A stretch of 64,000 bases of DNA from Xenoacremonium recifei (Eukaryota; Ascomycota; Sordariomycetes; Hypocreales; Nectriaceae), in contig WOFQ01000049.1 in NCBI GenBank assembly GCA_012184525.1, positions 62,001-126,000 on the forward strand, given 5' to 3'. Below are positions 1 to 10,268 of the stretch, piece after piece. Numbering within the stretch: position 1 is the stretch's first letter; each line of letters starts with the position of its first letter. The translations under genes and the position numbers were made by a program. A model generated the notes under the pieces. That model had not been told where the DNA came from and ran no database searches. It was given only the letters and a program-made list of their open reading frames with translations.

Positions 1-3000
1 ATAAGGGGGCAAGCCGGCGCGGGTAAGACCATGCTTATGATCGGCATCATTCGAAAGCTCTCTCATCAGCCCGTTGCACTGGCCCCGAAACTGTCTTTCT
101 TTTTTTGTCAAGCTACATATAAGGATTCGAACAACGCCATTGGGGTTTTGAGGTCACTCATCTGGCTCCTCCTCGTCCAGCAGCCCAGTCTTTCATCTCA
201 TATTCTTCAAAGGTACAGAGATTCGGGCTCACAGCTTTTCAGGGATAAAAACGCCTGGTATGCCCTCTCGGAAGCATTTCTGGACATGCTCAGGGACCCT
301 CAGCTGTCGGCCACGTATTTTGCGATCGATGCTCTCGATGAATGTGAGCAGGGGCGATCAGATCTCATCCAACTCATTCTGGCCTCTCTTGATGTCTCTA
401 CAAAGGTCAAATGGCTAGTATCGAGTCGCCCGGAGGTCGAGATTCCGGATTCAATATTTACGGATAATCGACTCGAGATAGAGGCTCAACGCCTGGAGCA
501 ACCTGTGAATGCATACATCAGCTACAAACTGAAAATGCTAGAACACAGGGATGGCTACGATGAAGAGACTTTAACGCAAATCCAAGACATCGTGCGTCAG
601 CGGTCTGAAAAGAAGTTTCTCTGGGTAGCTCTTGTGTTCAAGAACCTCGAGTTGGAAGAAGTAGACGGTTGGGATGCTGTCAAGGTCATCGATAGAATGC
701 CTACTGGTCTTTCAGAGCTCTACGACCACATGATGACCAGAATCGAACGAAGCAACAAGGATACACAGAGACGTTGTAACGATGTCCTGGTGGCCTCTGT
801 TCTTGCTTATCGCCCCCTTTCTCTTGTCGAGCTCGCCATAATTTCTGGACTCGCCGATCAGCCACCGAAGGTGACCGGCCGAGTAAGAGAAAAGACACAC
901 GCAACTGTCAAAAAGTGCGGTTCATTTTTGACCATAACAAGTGAAACTATCACTGTCATCCACCAGTCAGCAAAGGATTACCTATTGGAGAAATATTCAT
1001 TGATGCCCCAGTCAGCTGGATTTTCACAAGGGCATGCGGATGTCAGTAGGCGCTCGATTGATGCCATGTCCGCGATGCTAATCCAAAATCCATATGGTCT
1101 TTCCTGTGAATCCGAAAGAAAAGACCTTCAGCCACCGGCTCAGGACCCTCTGGCTCCGGTAAGATACTCGTGCGTCTTCTGGGTTGATCATCTCTGCTTT
1201 GAGGGTGACCAGAATTTTGACCGTAAGCCGGAGCTCATGGATGACGGGCAAGTATTCAAATTCCTTGGAGACTTCTTTCTACGCTGGGTCGAGAGTCTGT
1301 CTCTCCTCGAGAAACTCTCAAATGGGTTGCAATCAATAAGAAAGCTTCTATGCGTTGCAAAGGTATGCTCTAATGCCCGAATAACAACTTCCTACTCCTG
1401 ACAGCTTCTAGTTACAATCGGATGCAAGCCGCGGACTCATTCTATTTTTACGCGATGCCGAGATATTCCTCAGAAGTCATGGGTTCATCATAAATCGAGT
1501 ACCGGTACAAATCTATGGCTGTGCGCTTGTGTTCACGCCAGTCACAAACGAGGTCAGAAGGAAGCTCTGGAAGGAAAGGCTTCCCTTCATCACAGATGCC
1601 CAAGGCATCATTGACGACCCTCGTATTCAAGTGCTCGAAGGCCACAGCCGGCCTCTCAAAGCCGTCGCATTCTCGCCCGACGGCGAAACTCTTGCATCCG
1701 CAACGGACGATGGCGTAATCTGGCTCTGGAACCCAGGAACAGGTATGCATATGAAGACACTGACCGGCCATAGGGACTCGATCAGCACCGTTGCCTTCTC
1801 GCCGGACGGCCGAACACTTGCCTCAGCCTCCCATGACCACACCATTAAGCTCTGGGATATCGACAAGTTCATGCCTCATAAAACACTCAATGGTATTGAT
1901 GATTGGGTCAATGACATTGCATTTTCCCCAAATGGCCAGATGATTGCATCGGCCTCAAACGGCGTCCAGCTGTGGGATGTGGCCACGGGTACCCATGTAA
2001 CGCTCGAACGCACGGAAGACTCAGACTCAACTCTCGCCGTTGCTTTCTCACCAGATGGCAATACGCTTGCATTCGAGGCTTCAGGAGATATCAAGATCTG
2101 GGATTTGAAGACGGGTACTCATACTAGAACCCTCGAAACTCATCAGGCTTGGTTTAGGGCTATTGCCTTCTCACCTATCAACGAAGAAATCCTTGCGCTA
2201 GGCTCGCACGGCGGTCAAGTTGAATTCTGGAACGTACATACAGGATTGCAGATATCTGCTGTCGACGCCCATTACCAGGAAGTTTATGCTATTGCCTTTT
2301 CACCAGATGGTAAGACATTTGCGTCTGCTTCATATGACTCTGAAATCCGACTCCTAGATCTGGACTCTGGCATATATAGACAGACACTCAAGGATGGCGG
2401 TATTTTCCCAGTCTATGATATTGCCTTTTCACCAGATGGAACACAAATTGCGTCTACTGCAGGCGAAAGAGTACGGCTCTGGAATACGGTAGATACATAC
2501 GGGCAAACCATAGAGCGCCATAGCAATGGTGTCGATGCTATAAAACTCTCTCCAGATGGGCAAATATTCGCGTCGTACTCGATCGACTTGACAATCCGAC
2601 TCTGGAATACAGCAAAAGGTACACTCAAACGAGTTCTCGAGGGACACAAGAGCTGGATTCACGCTGTTGCGTTCTCGCCGGATAGCAAGACAGTTGCTTC
2701 AGCTTCGCATGACGGCACAATTCGGATATGGGATATAGAAACAGGCACTTGTAGGCATCAGCTCCAGTCCCATGGGGAGTCGTTCAGCACTATTGCCTTC
2801 TCGTTGGATGGAAAGAAACTTGCATCGGCCGCAGATATATACAGCACTTGGATTTGGGACGCAGACAAGGGGACACATGAGGAGTCGATTGAGGTCGGAG
2901 GCCTTTTTTACTTTTACACTGATTCGATCGACGCTCTCGCCTTTTCGCCAAATGATAGATTGCTCGCAACAGCCCGGAGAGATTGCTCCATCTGGCTCTG

Positions 3001-3457
3001 GGAAACAGGGACAAAGCCGCACACTCACACTCACACCCTTAAAGGTCATAGTGGGAATATTTATGCGATGGCATTTTCCCCAAACAGTGGTATTCTCGCA
3101 TCCGCTTCGAGAGATCAAACCATTCGCCTCTGGTCTACGGTGACCGGGGAGCAGCTGATAGCATTCAAGTTCTACGTACATTTGAGTGGCGCGCTCAGCT
3201 TCAAGGATGACCAGTATCTATGGACGAACCACGGGTGTCTCAAGGTCTCATCAGCTTCATATTCGCCAAACCAATACGAAGTTCAGACTCCTTTGAAGCA
3301 TGGCCTGTTTGTCGAGGGCGATTGGATTACCCGGGATGGAGACTTTCTTCTTTGGCTACCTCAAGACTATAGAGCTAGGGATGCCTTGGCTGTATATGGA
3401 GACGTAGTCATTCTGGGGCATGATACAGGAGAGGTAACTACTCTGTATCTTAAGTGA
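1..3457 (+). CDS. NACHT-WD40 NLR-like protein (HET-E/NWD type), 5'-truncated by window edge
   Basis: The frame is already open at base 1 and begins inside a Walker A loop (GQAGAGKT, visible residues 3-10), so the N-terminal effector domain lies outside the window. Exons are <1-1362 and 1412-3457; removing a 49-nt intron (GTATGC..TAG) restores the frame and joins the NACHT helical region to the WD40 part. A Walker B-like IDALDE is near visible residue 110 and a sensor motif (SSRPE) near 140. The C-terminal half holds about 12 WD40 repeats, each with an AFSPDG core and a (L/I)W ending, running from about base 1630 to 3160, then a non-repeat tail. About 1135 residues are visible. By family this is a cytosolic STAND NTPase; in fungi such proteins act in heterokaryon incompatibility and non-self recognition. 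The role is inferred from family only. The repeats are fairly divergent from each other, unlike the near-identical repeats of fast-evolving HET-E/D alleles. Confidence 0.9.
1363..1411 (+). other. Intron in the NACHT-WD40 gene
   Basis: The donor GTATGC follows codon AAG, a CTGAC branch-like site lies at 1398-1402, and the acceptor is TTCTAG. Reading through hits a TGA. Splicing in phase 0 gives a continuous protein across the junction. The alternative acceptor at 1404 puts the downstream frame out of register. Confidence 0.8.
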
Positions 3458-3610
3458 CAAGTTTGATGAATAGAGGAATAACTCTTGTTTCGTGGTTGAT
3501 ATTTTGTTTCATACAAACTGAGAGCCTCAAGACCCAGTAAATAGCAATATTAATAATATAACATACTTTACTTTCGAGTGTCTATCCTCAACCCACCGAA
3601 GGACTTTTAT

Positions 3611-5104
3611 CTAATTCACAGGCGGGCCGTTGTAAGCTCCAATGTTTCCACGACGATGTGGTTCAATAGGATTTCCAAAGAAATCTTGATTGCCACTGTC
3701 GTCAATAATGATTCCGGAGTTCAGGGCAAGAGAGCCCTTTTGCAGCTTATACCCGAAACCAGCACCTAGTGTCTGGCCATATGTGCGTGGCTTGACAAAC
3801 GTCGGGTTTCCTGTAATGCCATTCTCTGTTGGCGGTGTGACAGTCTGGAAAAGGTTGTTCTCCCAAGTGATGCCACTGCTAGTAGGGAGAGTGTCATTGC
3901 CGCGCCCAACAAAGATATTGTTCGTGAACCGAGTTTTTTGCGGGACTTGAAGTTCAAAGTCCTTCTCGGCACAGTACATGACGTTGTTGTAGAAGTGAAG
4001 CGTAGCATTCTCCCCGACACTAACCATGCGGCAATCGTTTTCGAAGATGTTGTATCGAACGATCTGTCTTGTTCCTCCAGAGATACCACACCCATCACAA
4101 TCTAGAAAGGCCCCTCCCGCATTGTCGTGACTATAGTTGTATTCCACCAAACAAGTGCCCGTCACGCCCCAGTCGCAGTCAAATGCTTCACTGTCATAGA
4201 CGCTCATGATGCTTCCATGAACCACGTTGTGGCTTATGACAGGGTCATGGGAAGCCATCACCCACATTCCGGCAAAATTGCCACCGGTCCACGGATACTT
4301 CCCCGTTCCTAAGTTGGCGGCCACATTGTGGTCGATGAGGGGCGAGTCTGCGTATGACACGAGGATGCCATCTCCGCCACAAGAGTCAATTGAATTGTAG
4401 GTCACGCGGATATTCCTCCCGTAATTGCCCAGCTGCCCTGGACGGACCTTGATTCCGCCCCCACCGCAATCTGTTACGGAATTGTCCCGAATGTCAACGT
4501 CGGTATACGTGCTGCCATCTAGGGCTCCGATTTCGATGCCAGCTGAATTCGCGAAATCCGAACTGAAATTCCCCTTGTCGGTCTGCCCAGCAACGTCAAA
4601 TATTTGGTTGCGATCGATCGTAATGCCAAAATGTGCTTTGCCATCGTCAGCCGCAATCAAGATACCCTGGCGCCGAGATATGCTTTCCGCAGGATTGGTG
4701 AAAGCAAGCTTCGAGATACGCCAATAGTCCTGGTTCTTTAGCAACAACGATGAGTTGGAGCCGGCACCATTGACTATCGGGGGACCCAAAATAGAGTCTG
4801 TCGGGTAAGACGTGAGTCGAATCAAATGAGTGGCATTGCCACTACCCAATGGACTCAGTGTGCCCGTGCAAGTGACGTTTGACATTAGGGAGAGATTGTC
4901 GCCAGGCTGGAAAGTAAATTCATTGGGATATTCAAGAGAGTTCCAAGGAGCATCCAACGTGCCATTTCCCGGATTTCCGGAGCTACAGTCGACGTAATAA
5001 TCGTTCGCTTCCGCAAGGTCCAGCGAGGTTAGGATCAAGAGGGCAAAGAGATACTGTATGAAACCACCCATGCCTGGGACGAAAGGATTGGTAGACGCCA
5101 TCAT
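3611..5104 (-). CDS. Secreted right-handed parallel beta-helix protein
   Basis: This is a single-exon gene of 497 aa. A hydrophobic segment (about residues 15-30, ending before ANDYYVDCSS) looks like a signal peptide; an internal Met just before it (MGGFIQYLF..) may be the true start. The opening YYVDCSSGNPGNGTLDAPWNSL is the usual start of secreted beta-helix enzymes. The middle carries repeated turns with N-x-(I/V/F) and GGGI/GDGI signatures (ITIDRNQIFDV, VDIRDNSVTDCGGGGI, IRVTYNSIDSCGGDGI, LIDHNVA, VISHNVVHG, IVRYNIFEND, LHFYNNV), typical of PbH1 repeats. Several Cys and N-x-S/T sites fit extracellular export. Such folds include polysaccharide lyases and glycoside hydrolases; the substrate cannot be read from the sequence. 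It is divergently arranged with an alginate-lyase-family gene, which suggests a shared role on uronic-acid-containing polymers (inference). Confidence 0.8.
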   Translation of the reverse strand: MMASTNPFVPGMGGFIQYLFALLILTSLDLAEANDYYVDCSSGNPGNGTLDAPWNSLEYPNEFTFQPGDNLSLMSNVTCTGTLSPLGSGNATHLIRLTSYPTDSILGPPIVNGAGSNSSLLLKNQDYWRISKLAFTNPAESISRRQGILIAADDGKAHFGITIDRNQIFDVAGQTDKGNFSSDFANSAGIEIGALDGSTYTDVDIRDNSVTDCGGGGIKVRPGQLGNYGRNIRVTYNSIDSCGGDGILVSYADSPLIDHNVAANLGTGKYPWTGGNFAGMWVMASHDPVISHNVVHGSIMSVYDSEAFDCDWGVTGTCLVEYNYSHDNAGGAFLDCDGCGISGGTRQIVRYNIFENDCRMVSVGENATLHFYNNVMYCAEKDFELQVPQKTRFTNNIFVGRGNDTLPTSSGITWENNLFQTVTPPTENGITGNPTFVKPRTYGQTLGAGFGYKLQKGSLALNSGIIIDDSGNQDFFGNPIEPHRRGNIGAYNGPPVN

Positions 5105-6208
5105 ACAGAAAGAAAGATGTCCGATTCAAAAGCGTGCTGCTCTCAAGCCCTCGCGTTGAAGATGAGAAATTCCTCATCTGTGGTGCTTGTGGGTATATTA
5201 TGGGCTTATATGTGTGTCATGAAGTTCTTGACTGTGCGCCTATGAGAGTTACTGACATATCTGGAACACGATCTATCTTGGTTCAGGTTTCGGTAGCAAC
5301 ACTGGGTATGTGTGAAACGTTACATGGTGTTGGCTGAGGCAGTATCCATACTTAAGCTGTATAACGAATGAGGCCTCTTTTTGGAGACGGTTGGACTATG
5401 GACTAAAATTTAGACGGAGTATTGAACCAAGTAGTTGAGGGATTGTAGCGAGATAGCACTGATAAAAGAGGTTTAGGACAGCAATGATTAAGTCAAATGA
5501 GATGTAGTGCGATTTCACCTGCAGTACCTATGTAACCTCAGCCGACAATTTCCGTCCACCTGGTACGAGATCTGCAACGCTTAGGTCTTCGACGAACCAA
5601 ACTATATGAACACTTATCAGGGGAACGTCGCTGTCAAGATTAGCTCACCCGTAAGGTAACCTTCCACGTAATCAACCCGTCATGTTACAGCACTAACCCC
5701 GCGCATTGTGACCATCTACATGAGAGACCCGCGACTTGACATGATTGTCTTTGAATACCTTGTCAATCCATTGCTAGTACATCACAGCTATCCACCCGCA
5801 TGGTCTAAATATCGAGGGAGCCAGTGATGAAATTAGCTCAATCGTTAGGTTGACAAAGCCCCGCTCCAGGATCGAACGGACGGGTCCGTTTCTAAGCTAA
5901 CTTCTCAGTTCCAGAGTTCATAACTTATCTCAGAGGAAATCAGACATGAATTCCGCGGGCGGAACAAGTTCCTGTTTATCAATTATCATTACTCCAATAA
6001 CCGATGGCCCGTAAGTTATCCTCGGTTAGCAGTCTGGGGAGATGAAACGTTTGATCATACAACCATCAATGACATGAAAAAACTCGAGCTACCCGGAGCA
6101 AATAACATAAATAGTCAGCAAGATGGGAAAGAAAATTATCAAAGAAACTGAAATATATACTTAAGAATTACTCGGATAACAATAAATCTGACGATCCGAT
6201 CTCTGAAG
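5105..6208. promoter_or_regulatory. 1.1-kb divergent intergenic region between the beta-helix and lyase genes
   Basis: No supported gene is present. The stretch lies head to head between two secreted carbohydrate-active genes and so holds both promoters. It becomes AT-rich in the last 150 bases before the lyase ATG. No long palindrome or clear zinc-cluster site was found. Confidence 0.5.
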
Positions 6209-7594
6209 ATGCGACTCCCGTTTTTAATCATAGTCTACGCTTACTTGGCCTCTGCATCCCTCACCGGAGATGATGGAAAACATATTCGGATCCCAAGAAG
6301 TTCTTTTGTACACCCTGGCATTCTGATTGACTCGGAACAAGCTGAATTTGTGGCGACTCAGGTGGCTGCTTCTTCCGCTCCTTGGGCAACGGCATACTCT
6401 GCCATGATGACACACTCCTATGCCTCAAGAATCACTCCAGTTCCGGTTGCGACAGTGGAATGTGGATCTTATTCTACACCAGATGTTGGCTGTACTGATG
6501 AGAGAGATGACGCTCTTACAGCTTATCTCAACACCCTTGCTTGGGTAGTTACTGGTACCTCAAGTTATGCTGAGCGAGCCATAAACTTTATGAACTCGTG
6601 GGCATCGACAATCGAAGCGCATAACAATTCCAATGCGCCCCTTCAGGCTGGATGGGTAGGGTCAGTTTGGGCTCGAACGGGGGAATTGATCAGGTACACG
6701 AATGCGGGATGGGAGAGCACGGATATAAGTACGTTCGAAACTATGCTACGTGATGTTTATTTGCCCGAGGTCATAGGTGGCGCACCCAATTATAATGGCA
6801 ATTGGGAACTTGGTAGGTTCTCGCCTTCAACTAACTGGGAGAAAGCCTGACATTCTACATAGTAATGATGGAAGCCGCAATATCGATCTCTGTATTTTTG
6901 GACGACCAAGATAGCTATGACACGGCCTTGGAAAAGTTCTTAGATCGGGTTCCGGCATACATATATTTAACCAGGTAAGTTCGTCTCATTACGAATATTG
7001 CCATTTAATGGGTAACAGTAGATCAGTGATGGCTCTTTGCCAAAGACCGCAGCTGAGGACACAAATGTAGAAACGGAAGCCGAGATTATCTCTTATTGGT
7101 ATAACCAGACAGTCTTCAACGTGAGCGGCATAAGTCAAGAGACATGCCGGGATTTTGAGCATACTGGGTACGGTCTGGCCTCGATTTCCCATGTCGCAGA
7201 GACGGTCAGAATTCAAGGTCAGGATTTGTATCAAGACGACATTGGCACTCGGCTTCGCTACGGACTTGAGTTTCATTCGAAGTATCACCTCGGAGCCACG
7301 CAGCCCTCCTGGCTTTGTGGTAGTAAAAGCCTGTCAATCTACCTAGGGCCTAGTAAGTCAACCACCCGACCTTCCATCCAGCAACACTGTGCCTGGGGTT
7401 TTTTTTTCTCCGTCCTTTGGTTAGAGGAGTACTAAGAGTATATAGTTACCGAGGTTGGGTATAATGCCTTGTCAAATCGCTTAGGCTACGATTTACCTTA
7501 TACAGAAGAGGTGACGATGGCTCAGCGTCCGGCAGGTACAAATAAGCTGTTTGTTGGCTGGGAGACCCTTACACATGGAAACAACTCGGCATAG
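6209..7594 (+). CDS. Secreted alginate lyase-family polysaccharide lyase
   Basis: The gene has four exons: 6209-6812, 6863-6974, 7027-7352 and 7446-7594, with introns of 50, 52 and 93 nt. All junctions keep the frame, giving 396 aa. Residues 1-18 (MRLPFLIIVYAYLASASL) are a signal peptide. Family signatures appear in order: HPGILIDSEQ, a W-rich helix repeat region, NYNGNWEL running across intron 1 into MMEAAISISVFLDD, then ISYWYNQ, CRDFEHTGYGLASISHVAET, DIGTRLRYGLEFHSKY and WETLTHG at the end. This is the (alpha/alpha) toroid fold of the alginate lyase family (Pfam Alginate_lyase; fungal members include PL38-type glucuronan lyases). The HTGYG histidine region is likely in the active site. Raw reading shows stops after 6850 and 7435 that could suggest a pseudogene, but these fall in or beyond introns, so the gene appears intact. 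Substrate (glucuronan, alginate or similar) is not decidable. Confidence 0.82.
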
Positions 7595-8826
7595 CGGATA
7601 TAGGAGATCTTTCTACACCAGACTTGGCCCTTCTGTTGCAAACAAAGATGAGGTTGATGATTCCCTGGAGCTACTCGTGTTTCTGAAATCACGAAGGGAA
7701 ATAAACAAGGAAGCTGAATCAAGCTCGACGCAATATTTTCCAAGTTAAAAGGAAAGGGAACCCCCATTGTGTAGCATAGCTTTTTAGAAACACTGAGAGC
7801 CAAACGCAATGGAGGTTAAATAAGACTTGAAAAGCCTAGCAAATTTGGCTATCTCCTCACTCGCAATATCAACCCCTCTACTAGGCGCTATAAGCTACCG
7901 CATCTCGTAACACTTGAGTACTACGCTCCCAGGCTGTACCACACGCTTCAACATATGATAGCAGAGCTAACTAGGAATTAGCTTCAGGCTCTCCAGTGGC
8001 TAAATTCAACTATACCAAGAATACAGCTAGGTGGGCGCCTGTAGACAATTAGGGCACTCGGTCTGTGTCTCAAGCACGGCACTGTTGCAGTGCTTGCAAT
8101 AGATAATCTTGGAAGGCATGATGAAGTTGAGAATTTTTGTTGAGCAGAAGGCAGTGTAGTGTGCGTCAATGGGAAATGAGGTTAGAAGTATAGAGGCAGG
8201 GAGTCTCTATTTTGTAGTTCTCCATCTCCCATAGCAATTCACAGAAGTTCCTGCATGTCTTTACAGCGTTCAGCGATGCGCTGCTTTCACGGCACATTGA
8301 ATAGACCGCAGCCCTGTACTGTGGTGCCGCCGTGACAAGCGTTATCAGCTTGAGCATGGTAACCTACAGCTCTTGAGCGTGAATGCGTTTAACTCTTTGT
8401 ACAGCTAACCCGTTGTAGAAGGGTGAATAGGTTGCAACCTCGCGCGACCGTGTCGTGAAAGAGAGCGCCCCAACTCTATCACAGGCCGAGTCGTCGACAG
8501 CTAATCATTTCCACGCGCCCCTGCTGGCTAAGATAACGGCTTTACAGGAAGGCCGTTTGCTGTCGTCTTGCCGCATTCAATCGAGGACTGAATAGAGATC
8601 AAGTACGTAGCTACCTTCAGGTTCGAAGTGCTGTGCAGTTACTTGATGTGGGCAGCTCAAGTGCGGGGAGGTTTTGACGCTGGCAGGTAAAGGTTTCTTC
8701 TCTAGCTTCCCATATTCAATCATTCACCAACCGCCCATTTCTCCCTTCCAACTCACACCCAAGTCTCGACGTGACCTTTTAAGTCGGCCAGTTCGCTCGG
8801 TCAACTTCGCTCCTCTGCTCTTTGCT
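7595..8826. other. Intergenic stretch, mostly without recognisable content
   Basis: Apart from the 30-codon cysteine-rich ORF at 8027-8119 (-), no coding or repeat feature is supported. The right part is the upstream region of the DUF7924-type pseudogene. Confidence 0.4.
8027..8119 (-). CDS. Candidate micro-ORF, 30 aa with two CxxC pairs
   Basis: On the minus strand an ATG at 8119 opens a 30-residue frame containing CKHC and CPNC separated by 10 residues (Cys 8, 11, 22, 25), the spacing of a small zinc ribbon. It ends at TAG. No homologue is recalled, and an ORF this short may occur by chance. It is listed because the four-cysteine pattern is unusual for random sequence. It could be a whole micropeptide or the last exon of a longer lost gene. 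Confidence 0.25.
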   Translation of the reverse strand: MPSKIIYCKHCNSAVLETQTECPNCLQAPT

Positions 8827-10145
8827 ATGGCCGACCGTCTGAAACGACCGCATAAGAAGCGTTCAGCGCCCGACGCTGTGGAAGAGCCGCCGTCGAAACG
8901 ACCCTGTCTCGAGACGCCTGAAATCGTCAACGCAACCATCGAGCCTCAACCTCAGCAGCAAACACAGGTTCCTTTGACGCCAAAGCCACGACTCCTCACG
9001 AAGAAAAACCTGCGTCTGCTCGACAAGATGAACAGAGCCAACAAGTCAGGCACGGTCTCTGAGTCAGGAAAGTCCAAATCGGCAGCTCTTCAAAGACAAC
9101 GAAATCGGACAAGACAAAATCCACGACCACGAGCGGCTTCCAGGAGCAGGCCATCGCGAACGTGATTCTTCATTCCTGAAGGTCGAGACCAACGCGCAAC
9201 GCCGAAGAGATGCTCGAATAACTCAACAGAAGCCGCGACAGCGCATCACCAACTGAGTCGCAGTATCGCCGGTATGGCCGCAAGATTCAAACAACTGGCA
9301 ATGAAGCAGCCGTCGTGCATCGAATGCTTCCCCCGTTCAAGGATTACGACGCCGAATACAATGTTGACATGAACCGGGCGTTCTCTGCATTGCCGAAGGA
9401 CCTTGGCTTCAACAACGGCCTCTCCGCTCCCCAGCCTGACTTCATTGAGGGTCTTTCGAGAGAAGAGTTTCTTCCAGTTGACCCTTCTGTAATCTAAGGC
9501 GCTGTTCTCTTTAAAGACGATCCCACATCTACAACCCTGCCGCATCTTGCTGGGGAATGGAAATCTCGATCTGGCGATATGGATGAAGCAGCACTGCAGA
9601 GCAGCTACAACGGTGCGGCTATGGTTTACGGGAGGAATCGGACGCGGGAGTACCTAAGTGAGCCAGACCCTCTAGGCCACTCTGCTGTTATAACCTTTAC
9701 CTCGAACGGAGAGCACATAACCTTTTTCGCCCATCATGCGTTGCCAACAGGAGAGGACGGGGCGGTAGAGTACCATCAGCACTATTTGACACGGACAGAC
9801 CTCACAGACTCCTATGAGTCTTTCAAGAAAGGCCGCAGACAAATCAGAAATGCTCAAGACTTTGCGCGGGAGCAATCATTCGCTTTGAGGGATCAGTTGC
9901 GGAAGCAGCGGATGTCAAAGCAGAGCCGGGGCACTCCAGCCGCACTGGGGACTCGGGCTCCTACTACGAAAGCGGACGGTGATGAGGATAACAAAGACAA
10001 GGACGATGAGGACTATGCCGGCTATGAGTTAATCAGCATGCCTAATCAGCCCACGTTTCCCGTATCGACCTCAAGCGCCCCGGTATCGAGGGCCCAGCCG
10101 TCACAAGACACCGATGCAGGAGAGAGTTTTATCAGCTCAGGCTAG
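8827..10145 (+). pseudogene. DUF7924-type fungal protein, broken copy 1
   Basis: The N-terminus (MADRLKRPHKKRSAP..) is basic and low-complexity. The conserved core follows: LPKDLGFNNGLSAPQPDFIEGL, LPHLAGEWK, AALQSSYNGAAMVYGRN, HYLTRTDL, GRRQIRNAQDFAREQSFALRDQL. I recognise this as a fungal-only family of unknown function that I recall as DUF7924, some of whose members show a nuclease-like core. The copy is broken: a frameshift near 9085 moves the frame, then in-frame stops lie at 9177-9179 (TGA), 9219-9221 (TAA) and 9495-9497 (TAA). Everything downstream of the third stop stays open to 10145 and ends in an acidic and Ser/Thr-rich tail. No intron removes the stops. A related but different copy is at 22773-24355. 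Confidence 0.75.
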
Positions 10146-10268
10146 GACAGACCGAAACCGTCGTATTGGATAGAGGACGAGAAGACTGTTCGCTATTACC
10201 ACGAGCACTCGGATGGCGGGGTTAGTTGGTATTAGTCGGATGGCTGTCTAATGCGGAGAGTCTTGACC

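Noticed and set aside
5830..5885. tRNA-like A box (TAGCTCAATCGTTAGG) followed by GGATCGAACGG
   Set aside because: No acceptor, anticodon or T stems can be formed; probably chance.
6813..7445. Stops in the alginate-lyase-family gene suggesting a pseudogene
   Set aside because: All fall in three introns whose removal restores conserved motifs and the frame to the terminal stop.
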